A DNA stretch of 23,596 nt from Planctomycetales bacterium. Lineage in GTDB: Bacteria > 4484-113 > JAFGCY01. Under the pieces are notes generated by a model. The model was given only the letters and a program-made list of their open reading frames with translations. It did no database searches and was not told the DNA's origin. Within the stretch, counting starts at the first letter, position 1. Each line of letters starts with the position of its first letter. Position numbers and translations under genes: made by a program. The stretch lies in the NCBI GenBank assembly GCA_024645305.1, contig JAHEFU010000003.1, forward strand, positions 10,235 to 33,830, read 5' to 3'. Shown one piece after another: positions 16,022 to 22,916 of this stretch.

Positions 16022-16159
16022 AGAGTTGCCAGAGGCAGTCTGCGAGCCGCCCTGCTCTCAGGCCGCGGCCAGGCTGCACACAAGCATGGCCAGGCCGGCA
16101 GCACATATAAGTTTCCTCGCGGCTGTGGGAACAATCGGCAATAACGTAATCAGGGGCAT
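16022..16159 (-). pseudogene. signal-peptide segment of the cytochrome c gene, ending at an in-frame TGA
   Basis: The ATG at 16159 is preceded by GGAG 10 bases upstream and opens a 33-residue export signal: a basic stretch (TAARKLIC) then the hydrophobic run AAGLAMLVCSLAAA. Codon 34 is TGA (16060-16058), and the frame then continues EQGGSQTASGNSVQQ into the dihaem domain without a gap. The TGA stands exactly where a lipobox cysteine would be expected (LAAA-C-EQGGS), and TGC to TGA is a single-base change. The same gene ends in TGA at 15394-15392, and other genes here use TGA as stop, so wholesale reassignment of TGA is excluded. Confidence 0.7.
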
Positions 16160-16351
16160 CAGGGATTTTCTCCAGTACTACACCGAAATCAACGGCCAGC
16201 ACAATCTTGCGGGACCTCCTCAGGCAGATTGCCTGCAGCAGGTCTGCGGTAAGCGCGTCCGCTGGAGAGAGAATCTATCACACTCAGGGAATTTCGCACA
16301 AGACCCCGCAGCAGATTCCCGCCATGAACCTTACAGAAGTCAGGGCAGCCG

Positions 16352-16996
16352 TTACCTGCCGGTTGTCCGTCCCGCCCTGTACAACTCAATGCTGTCCAGT
16401 TCGAAACTGAACTCCGCCGCCGGGAAGCTCCAGCAGGTCAGTTCGATGCCCGAGACGCGGTCACCCTGCCAGGGCTGCTGCGGCGACATCACCTGCCCCA
16501 TCCGGCTGAAGGGAAACTCATAGGTCACGAACTCATCGCTGCCGGGTACATCCACCGCGAAGTGGTCCCCATTGGCAATCTCACCAGAGACGATCCGCAG
16601 CAGCATCGGGGCACCCGTACGCTTGATGCGCAGTCTGACGCCATCCCACTGGTTGATGTCATATTCCGCACTGGACTCATCAAAGGGCAGCAGGATTCCC
16701 GCTGTCCCCGGTCCTCCGAACAGCCCTCCCCGCCGGAGGGTGCCGCTGCCTCGCAGCGTTTCGCCACTGGCCTCTAGCTCGATGGAACTGCGGCCTCCGC
16801 GGTCATTGTCACTGATGGGCTGCCAGTTTGTTCCGATACTGCTGCGCAGATCGTCCGCAATGCAATCATCAAGCAGTGCAGTCTGCCAGTCAGCCGTGTC
16901 AACTTCCTCATCCTGCGGATCTGCAGCCGCCGGTACCAGTACGGCAAGCGACAACAGCGCTGCTCCCAATGCTAAAAGCGTTCTACCTGTTTTCAT
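16352..16996 (-). CDS. exported CIA30-domain protein
   Basis: The protein has 214 residues. The ATG at 16996 has GAGGG 9 bases upstream and opens a clear signal peptide (basic MKTGR, then LLALGAALLSLAVLV, probable cleavage after AAA near residue 25). The rest matches the CIA30 family (complex I intermediate-associated protein 30), a galactose-binding-like beta sandwich: WQPISDNDRGGRSSIELE, then GLFGGPGTAGILLPF, WDGVRLRIKRTG, VTYEFPFSRM and the final FSFELDSIELYR. CIA30 was named for assembly of respiratory complex I, but many bacterial members have no link to it; this exported copy may simply bind carbohydrate or protein at the envelope. Its start faces gene E across a 164-base divergent region. 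It may be co-transcribed with the cytochrome gene 192 bases downstream, but no evidence beyond strand supports that. Confidence 0.8.
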   Translation of the reverse strand: MKTGRTLLALGAALLSLAVLVPAAADPQDEEVDTADWQTALLDDCIADDLRSSIGTNWQPISDNDRGGRSSIELEASGETLRGSGTLRRGGLFGGPGTAGILLPFDESSAEYDINQWDGVRLRIKRTGAPMLLRIVSGEIANGDHFAVDVPGSDEFVTYEFPFSRMGQVMSPQQPWQGDRVSGIELTCWSFPAAEFSFELDSIELYRAGRTTGR

Positions 16997-17148
16997 GTGA
17001 TTGATCCCTCATTCAAGATAGATGAATTGTCCCCCACAATGATCGGGCAAGTCTGCCGCAAGTGTGGAGAATGTGTGCCTTTCCCCCCGGGCTCCTGGCA
17101 CTCTGACTGAGACTGACCCCAGCAGCTTCCTTGTCCGGTGCCGCTCGG

Positions 17149-17154
17149 TATACT
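17149..17154 (+). promoter_or_regulatory. -10 hexamer of a probably leaderless promoter for lipoprotein E
   Basis: TATACT lies at 17149-17154, followed by exactly six bases and then GTG at 17161. Transcription would start at or within one base of the GTG. No Shine-Dalgarno precedes the start and no -35 is recognisable. Confidence 0.4.
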
Positions 17155-17160
17155 GCTTCC

Positions 17161-19101
17161 GTGTCAATCATCAGGTTTCTTGTGAACTTTTTCGGGCTGG
17201 CTCTCTGCCTCCTGCAACTTTCATCCTGCAGTGGTACCAGCCGGGGGCCGCAGCAGCCGGTGCTTCAGTCCGCCATGGGACAGCCGCCGAGCGCCTTGCC
17301 CGTGCCGCTGGATGTGGAAAGGGGTAAAAGCTCCGTCACTGAGCTGCGCATCCGCGGCGGCGCGGACCTGCTCCCGGGACAGGAGCAGAATGTTGTCGCC
17401 AGCGGCAGCTCCGGCATTTTCACGGTAGATCCCGCCGGTGATCCGCCTGAACCTGGCGAACTGGCTTTTGCAGTCTACAGCTTCAGCATTGCTGCGGAGA
17501 CTTCCGTGCCGAAGCTCAGCCCGAAATGGGACGCTGCGCTACAGCCCGCGGACGGTGCAGTGTTCCTCGCCCTGGCCAACTGGCAACTCAATCGCTGGCA
17601 GTGGCAGCAGATCGATCCCGGCGGCTCATTTGAGATCCCTGACGCAGCGCCGTATCGGCGGGCCGATGGCACCGTGCTGGCAGTGGTCCTGCTGGCGCAG
17701 TCCACGAGCGGCAAGCTGGAGTGGATCCGCCTCGGCGGCAATACCCCACCGAGCATTTCCGCAGTAATCACCGGCGACGGTCTGGTGGCACCACAGACGA
17801 TTGCAGTGGATGCCACGGCCAGCAATGACTTCGACGGGAGCATCGCCACCTTCAGCTGGGACTGGAACGCTGACGGCAGCGTCGAGGCGCAGGATGCCCT
17901 GCCCGGCACGGCTGAGCGCTTCCACTACCTCGGCGGAAGCAGCCACCTGCTGCTGAGGGCTGTTGACGATGAAGGCCTAAGCTCTGAACTGCTGCTGGAG
18001 TTTGAGCTGCTGCCGCATTCCAGCTGGTGGTGCCCCGGTGCCAACCGCTACCAGAACCGTCGCAGCCCGGCCACTGCCCCGTCTTTGCTCACGGCGGAGG
18101 ATGCCGCGGCCTGGAGCTTCGACGTCGGCGACGGACCACTGGGTGTACTGGTCGGGACGGACGGGACGCTATATGCCGGCAGCATCACCGGGCAGGTGTT
18201 CGCAATTGATCCCCTGACGGGCCAGGAGATCACCCATTTTGACGAGGGTCCCGGGATCTACATGCGCCTGCGGGCCATCGGACCGGACGGCAGCGTGTAC
18301 GTGCTGATTGACAACGGCGAGCCGGAAACCACGAATGTTGTGCTCTCGCTGGATGCTGACCTGCAGGAGAACTGGCGGATCACCGGATCCCAGGGGGCCC
18401 GTGACATCCACGGCTTCACGCTGGAAGGCGGGGTGCTCGTGAGTTATGCTGCCAACGAACTGCGTTCACTGGATCCGCAGACGCTGGTACAGAACTGGCA
18501 GCTGACAATGGACGAACAGCCGGTGGGCATGGCCTCGACGGGAGACGACGGCACAGTCTACATCGGCGGCTTCTGGTCCACGGCCTACGGGATCCGGCCT
18601 GACGGCAGCCTGCGTAGCACGTACTGGATGCGGGCGACCATCTACAACGCCCCGATGCTTGACAGCCAGGGCAAGCTCGTGTTCGTGACGGACAATTCAA
18701 ATGTCACGCGCTTTGACCCCGACGGAGACGAGCTCTTCAACTTCAACCTGCCCAGCTCCAACAACATCCTCAGCATCCCCGCCATCGGCTTCGTGCTCGG
18801 TGACGAGCGGATCCTCTTCAGTTCAGAGGGCCGGTCCCTGCACTCCCTCAAGCTGGATGGCACCGAGGGCTGGACAATCAACGAGGCCAGCCGGGCCTCC
18901 TCGATCTGCGTAGATGCCCAGGAGGACATCCTGTGCATCTACGGCGGCGGACTCGGCAGTTACAAGCCTAACAAGAACCCGAACTGGCAGTTCGACTTCG
19001 ACCCGCCGCTCACGGGCCTGAACCTGCTGGCCATCCTCCCGGACGGCAGTCTGCTGGTCTCCAGCTTCGGGAGCCACACCATCTACTGCTACCGGCCCTG
19101 A
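17161..19101 (+). CDS. lipoprotein E: RW-core domain, PKD-like domain and PQQ-type beta-propeller
   Basis: The protein has 646 residues from GTG 17161, which directly opens the signal peptide (MSIIRFLVNFFGLAL, lipobox LSSC, Cys23). A longer reading from TTG 17131 would bury the signal behind ten extra residues. The RW-core domain covers about 60-190, with VFLALANWQLNRWQW from residue 134. A PKD-like domain (about 194-284) has WDWNADGS. From about 300 the WWCPGANRYQNRRSP segment and the repeated units GTLYAGSITGQVFAIDPLTG, GSVYVLIDNG and GTVYIGGFWS mark a PQQ/BamB-type propeller of six to eight blades. This differs in sequence from the propellers of A, B, D and F. No PQQ-dehydrogenase catalytic motif is visible, so a binding role is more likely. 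It converges on F with only 22 bases between the genes. Confidence 0.85.
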   Translation: MSIIRFLVNFFGLALCLLQLSSCSGTSRGPQQPVLQSAMGQPPSALPVPLDVERGKSSVTELRIRGGADLLPGQEQNVVASGSSGIFTVDPAGDPPEPGELAFAVYSFSIAAETSVPKLSPKWDAALQPADGAVFLALANWQLNRWQWQQIDPGGSFEIPDAAPYRRADGTVLAVVLLAQSTSGKLEWIRLGGNTPPSISAVITGDGLVAPQTIAVDATASNDFDGSIATFSWDWNADGSVEAQDALPGTAERFHYLGGSSHLLLRAVDDEGLSSELLLEFELLPHSSWWCPGANRYQNRRSPATAPSLLTAEDAAAWSFDVGDGPLGVLVGTDGTLYAGSITGQVFAIDPLTGQEITHFDEGPGIYMRLRAIGPDGSVYVLIDNGEPETTNVVLSLDADLQENWRITGSQGARDIHGFTLEGGVLVSYAANELRSLDPQTLVQNWQLTMDEQPVGMASTGDDGTVYIGGFWSTAYGIRPDGSLRSTYWMRATIYNAPMLDSQGKLVFVTDNSNVTRFDPDGDELFNFNLPSSNNILSIPAIGFVLGDERILFSSEGRSLHSLKLDGTEGWTINEASRASSICVDAQEDILCIYGGGLGSYKPNKNPNWQFDFDPPLTGLNLLAILPDGSLLVSSFGSHTIYCYRP

Positions 19102-19123
19102 GGGGTTCCGGCAGGTCGCTGGC

Positions 19124-22100
19124 TCAGGGCAGCGGCGAGATGTAGACCACACTGAATGCCGCATTCCAGCCGAAGACGATGGCCGGTGCGCTGCTGACTT
19201 CGAGCAGGGCGCAGCTGCCGCTGGACAGGTCCACCGTGAACATCCGCTGGTAGCTCCAGTCGCCGTCCCCCGCGGGCGTCGCACTGCTGGCCTGCGCCAG
19301 GGTCAGGCCGCCATTGGGTGAGTTGGCAACATAGCAGAACATCGGCACGTTGTTGACGACAGCCAGTGAGGGCAGCCCGCGCTTGCCCGTCTCGACGGTC
19401 ATGATGTTCCAGTCAGCCGTGCTCGCCGGAGTGGCGCTGTCCGCCCAGGCGAAGCGCATTCCCAACGGGCCGTCCGCGAAGCTGTAGGCCAGCGCCGGAC
19501 GCCCGCCCAGCACTGCCATGGAGATGTCATTGCCGGTATTCTTGGCCGGATCCACCTTGTGCAGCACCCAGTCCGCGGTTCCGGCAGGCGTGGCGCTCAG
19601 ACCACGGGCCAGCCACAGGCGCTTCTGCGTATCCGGCTCCGGGTCGTTCCGGCCGTAGGCGATGTACGGCAGCCCGCCGATGTTCACGAGCGCCAGTTCC
19701 GTGCCGACCGCGGGGTTGCCAGCCGTATCCACTTCAGTGATCACCCAGTCGCCCGGCAATTCGGGGTCTGCCTTTGTGGCGTAGGCATAGTAGATGTCAT
19801 TCGGATTGAACGTGTGCGTGTAGGCGATGGCGGGTTTGCCGCCGATGATGGCTGCGCTGCTGGACTGGCCGCAGTTGGCAGTGGAATCCACGTTGACTGC
19901 CAGCCAGGCTCCGGAGAACTCCTGCACCGAGGACTGCGAGCCGCTGGAGAAGGAACCGAAGGCCTCGCCGCCATGGTCACACAGCCCGAACGCCTTTGTG
20001 GTCTGGTCCAGGCCGCCGCCGGCCACTGCCGTGGCAATGCTCCAGTCGCCGACGGCACCGGGCACAGCCACTGTGCTGCCGAAGAACTCCAGGCTGTCCG
20101 CGTTCGTCGTGCTCAGCACCGCCGGCCGGCCGTCGACGATCGCCGCGTTCACCCGGCGGTAGTTCGTGCCATCAGTCCAGTGGCGGATCACATGGCTCGT
20201 CCAGCCTGGTATCAGCGCCAGGCCCGCCGTGACCTCGGTCGTCACTTCGGCCTGGGCCCCCTCGTTGTCAGTCACGCGCAGGCGGGCCGTGTATGTGCCG
20301 TCCACCGCGTACACATGGTTCACGATGGTGTGGTTCGCGCCCTCGTCGTCAACTGTGCCGTCGTTCTCGAAGTCCCATTCGTAGTATTCGATCGTCCCGT
20401 CCTGGTCATAGCTGCCGGCGGAATCGAACTGGACGTTCAGGGGTGACGGTCCCGATGGCGGATCGGCGCTGATACTGGGCCAGGGAGCCCAGTTCTCCGG
20501 CTCCACGATGATCTGCTCCGTAGCCGTGTCGTACAGTCCGGCATCGTCCATCACCCGCACCTTCGCCGTGTAGCTGCCAATCTCTGTATAGGTGTGTTCC
20601 ACGATGTGCTCGGTGGTCACCAGGTCATAGACGCCGTCATTCTCCCAGTCGAACTCGTACAGCACGATGAAGCCGTCACTGTCACCACTCGTGGCATCCA
20701 GCGTGCAGACATAGGGAGCGATGCCCTTGTCGTTGTTGTTGTCAGTCAGGTAGGCGTTGGGCGGCTCATTGAGCTTGACGGTCAGGGTCCAGTCATACCG
20801 GACGGTGCCCTCGCTGCCTGTCACGCTCAGGGAGGCATCATAGCTGCCCTCGGCCCCCAGCACGACGATGGGTCCGGCATCCGTGCTGGTGTTGGGAATG
20901 GCACCGCCACCGAAGTCCCAGCTGAACTGTGTCGTGGCATCACCCGTGGCCTCCGGCACGAAGCGCAGTCGCTGGCCCTCGGCCCCGCCCTGCGGGTACA
21001 CACCGTTGACAGCCGGTGACTGTGCCTTGTATCCAATGTCCGGCGGGCTCAGGGCACTCTCCGTGCTGCCGTCCAGCGCCGTCACCCAGTATGAATGCGC
21101 CAGGTCGTCAACCACACTGCTGTCGATGTAACTGGTGACGGCACTCGTCTGGGTGAGCATCACTGCCGTGGTGTCACGGTAAATGCGGTATCCCGTGGCA
21201 TTCTCTACCGCCACCCAGCTGAGGCTGATGGTGTTGCCTGTACTGCCATTCGAGGCCTGCACCGCGGCAGGCGGCAGCAGGTCGATGGTTGTGCCGCAGA
21301 AGCGCTGGGCCGTGGCGTTGTCATATTCATCGCGGATGTAGCCGCACTGCGCATACCAGTTGTAGGGATGCGTCAGCGAGTCATAGCTCATCCACAGGTA
21401 GCCGTTGTCACCCCAGTCCGTTCCCCAGCTGTTGCGCACGCGGAAGGCGTCACGGGCGTCGTCATAACCCACGATCAGCATTGCATGCCCGCCGAAGCTC
21501 GGACCCTGGAAGTCCCAGACCGTGTCCGGCGCATAGACGAACAGGCCGTAGTCCACCTGCGTGCTGACTAGCACCGGCCGCTGCTGGTAGGCCAGGACCG
21601 TCTTGATGGACTCAATGCCCACCGCACTGCGGCAGGGCAGCGCTGTGTAGCCGCTGGACTTGAGCACCGCCGCATCGTTGAGTGCATCGATCGACCAGAG
21701 GTCGCTGTACACGAGGTCATAGGGGGCATGTGCTTCGCTGGCAATCCCGAAGGCCGTCAGACCACGGGCCACCTCATCGGTGTAGCGGCCGTAATCCCCG
21801 CCGGGCGGGAAGCCCTGGGCCTTGCCGGACTCGACATAGAGGAACTTCGGACTGACCCGGAAGTCCGGGCTGTCCAGGTCCCAGCCGATCGACTGGTAGA
21901 TGCTGTTCAGTTCATAGTTGTAGGCGCCGTCACCCACGGCGAAGGCCGTGCATGATCCCCAGCTACCCTGGTCGTTGATCGGTGCGCAGCCCGGACGCAG
22001 ATCCACGCTGGACGGCAGGCTTGGCACGAACATCGCCGGCACGCTGGTGTTCAGCGGGATGTCATCGAACTCGAAACCGGTCCCACGCATTTCCGGGGCC

Positions 22101-22801
22101 CCGATTGCCAGCTTGTGCAGCACCACCACGCTCTCGCGCTGCAGGGCCAGCACCGTGATCAGCAGCTTGCCGCTGCCATCCGTGTAGGGGGCCAGGTCCG
22201 CCAGGGTCAGCACCTGGTCCAGTGGTCCGTCAAACCAGCTCCAGCGGTTGCCGCCCCAGTTGCTGAGGCCCACGTAGTACTTGTCCGGGATCCGCGGGAG
22301 GCCGTTCTCGGCCCAGTCGAAGCCGATGGTCGCATCTCCGCTGTAACCCGTCAGGTCCACCTGGTAGGTCGCATAGGCAGCATCATCCAGGTTGTCAAAG
22401 ATTGCATTGTTCCAGATCGGGCGGTAGACAAGGAAGTCGCCCTTGGTCTCCACGCGGTTGTTGAGCAGGTCGGTCCTGTAATCCACTGCCGCGATGTCCA
22501 GCTCCGTGGCGGAGCTGCTGCGGGTGGGCGGTGGCAGCGTTGACAACTGCAGGCTGATGGCACTTGCGGCCTTCAGCCCATCCGCCAGCTCCTCCTGCGG
22601 CTGCATCAGCACACGGAAGCGGCTGGCCTGCATGGCGGGGGCGCTCTCCTGCTGGCCGGCGGTTGAGGGAGCCGGAGTGACCTGTTCCAGGGGAGGAATC
22701 CCGGGCTGCCTGCTGCCAGTTCCGCAGGCTGTACAGAGTAATGTCATAAGCAGAGCTAGACCGATGCAATACCGGCTGACTGTCCATTCCCGTTTGTGCA
22801 T
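19124..22801 (-). CDS. lipoprotein F: multidomain papain-family (C1A) cysteine peptidase with FN3, PKD and propeller domains
   Basis: The protein has 1225 residues. The signal peptide ends LLCTAC, with Cys26 the likely lipid anchor; as in A, a Cys occupies position -3. The RW-core domain lies at about 75-245 (YYVGLSNWGGNRWSW from 175). The peptidase domain (about 261-480) is complete: VDLRPG; INDQGSWGSCTAFA with Gln278 (oxyanion hole) and Cys284; GGHAMLIVGYDD with His439; and VRNSWGTDWGDNGYLWM with Asn457. An FN3-like domain (about 507-590) and three PKD domains (about 596-676, 678-767, 770-858; FDWENDG, WDFENDG) follow. Residues 866-1225 hold seven diverged propeller repeats (IVDGRPAV, IIGGKPAIAY, LGGRPALAY and so on). 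The RW-core domain sits where C1A enzymes carry a propeptide. The likely role is surface proteolysis at a target recognised by the propeller; the substrate is unknown. The promoter looks leaderless. Confidence 0.9.
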   Translation of the reverse strand: MHKREWTVSRYCIGLALLMTLLCTACGTGSRQPGIPPLEQVTPAPSTAGQQESAPAMQASRFRVLMQPQEELADGLKAASAISLQLSTLPPPTRSSSATELDIAAVDYRTDLLNNRVETKGDFLVYRPIWNNAIFDNLDDAAYATYQVDLTGYSGDATIGFDWAENGLPRIPDKYYVGLSNWGGNRWSWFDGPLDQVLTLADLAPYTDGSGKLLITVLALQRESVVVLHKLAIGAPEMRGTGFEFDDIPLNTSVPAMFVPSLPSSVDLRPGCAPINDQGSWGSCTAFAVGDGAYNYELNSIYQSIGWDLDSPDFRVSPKFLYVESGKAQGFPPGGDYGRYTDEVARGLTAFGIASEAHAPYDLVYSDLWSIDALNDAAVLKSSGYTALPCRSAVGIESIKTVLAYQQRPVLVSTQVDYGLFVYAPDTVWDFQGPSFGGHAMLIVGYDDARDAFRVRNSWGTDWGDNGYLWMSYDSLTHPYNWYAQCGYIRDEYDNATAQRFCGTTIDLLPPAAVQASNGSTGNTISLSWVAVENATGYRIYRDTTAVMLTQTSAVTSYIDSSVVDDLAHSYWVTALDGSTESALSPPDIGYKAQSPAVNGVYPQGGAEGQRLRFVPEATGDATTQFSWDFGGGAIPNTSTDAGPIVVLGAEGSYDASLSVTGSEGTVRYDWTLTVKLNEPPNAYLTDNNNDKGIAPYVCTLDATSGDSDGFIVLYEFDWENDGVYDLVTTEHIVEHTYTEIGSYTAKVRVMDDAGLYDTATEQIIVEPENWAPWPSISADPPSGPSPLNVQFDSAGSYDQDGTIEYYEWDFENDGTVDDEGANHTIVNHVYAVDGTYTARLRVTDNEGAQAEVTTEVTAGLALIPGWTSHVIRHWTDGTNYRRVNAAIVDGRPAVLSTTNADSLEFFGSTVAVPGAVGDWSIATAVAGGGLDQTTKAFGLCDHGGEAFGSFSSGSQSSVQEFSGAWLAVNVDSTANCGQSSSAAIIGGKPAIAYTHTFNPNDIYYAYATKADPELPGDWVITEVDTAGNPAVGTELALVNIGGLPYIAYGRNDPEPDTQKRLWLARGLSATPAGTADWVLHKVDPAKNTGNDISMAVLGGRPALAYSFADGPLGMRFAWADSATPASTADWNIMTVETGKRGLPSLAVVNNVPMFCYVANSPNGGLTLAQASSATPAGDGDWSYQRMFTVDLSSGSCALLEVSSAPAIVFGWNAAFSVVYISPLP

Positions 22802-22807
22802 GGCTTG

Positions 22808-22813
22808 ATTATA
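22808..22813 (-). promoter_or_regulatory. consensus -10 of a probably leaderless promoter for lipoprotein F
   Basis: On the minus strand a perfect TATAAT (22813-22808) is followed by exactly six bases and then ATG at 22801, so transcription should begin at the start codon. There is no Shine-Dalgarno. No good -35 is seen at 16-18 bases. Confidence 0.5.
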
Positions 22814-22834
22814 ACTGTATGCAGCTGCCGTCAG

Positions 22835-22855
22835 GGACCATGCAGGTCCTATAAT
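22835..22855 (+). promoter_or_regulatory. -10 of lipoprotein G promoter with an inverted repeat abutting it
   Basis: A perfect TATAAT (22850-22855) predicts transcription start near 22862 and a leader of about 55 bases. Directly before it, GGACC (22835-22839) and GGTCC (22845-22849) form a 5-bp inverted repeat with a 5-base loop, extendable by one G-T pair. The repeat fills the -35 to -10 spacer, a usual operator position, and lies between the divergent promoters of F and G. Confidence 0.4.
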
Positions 22856-22916
22856 GGCTCAGGCTTGCGCCCATCACCGGAGCCTGAATTCATCCCGGTG
22901 GTGCAAGGGGTGAGGA

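Noticed and set aside
1279..16060. A link between the tRNA-like element and the in-frame TGA (a local UGA-decoding pair).
   Set aside because: The element's anticodon-like loop has no TCA, and other genes in the window end in TGA; nothing connects the two.
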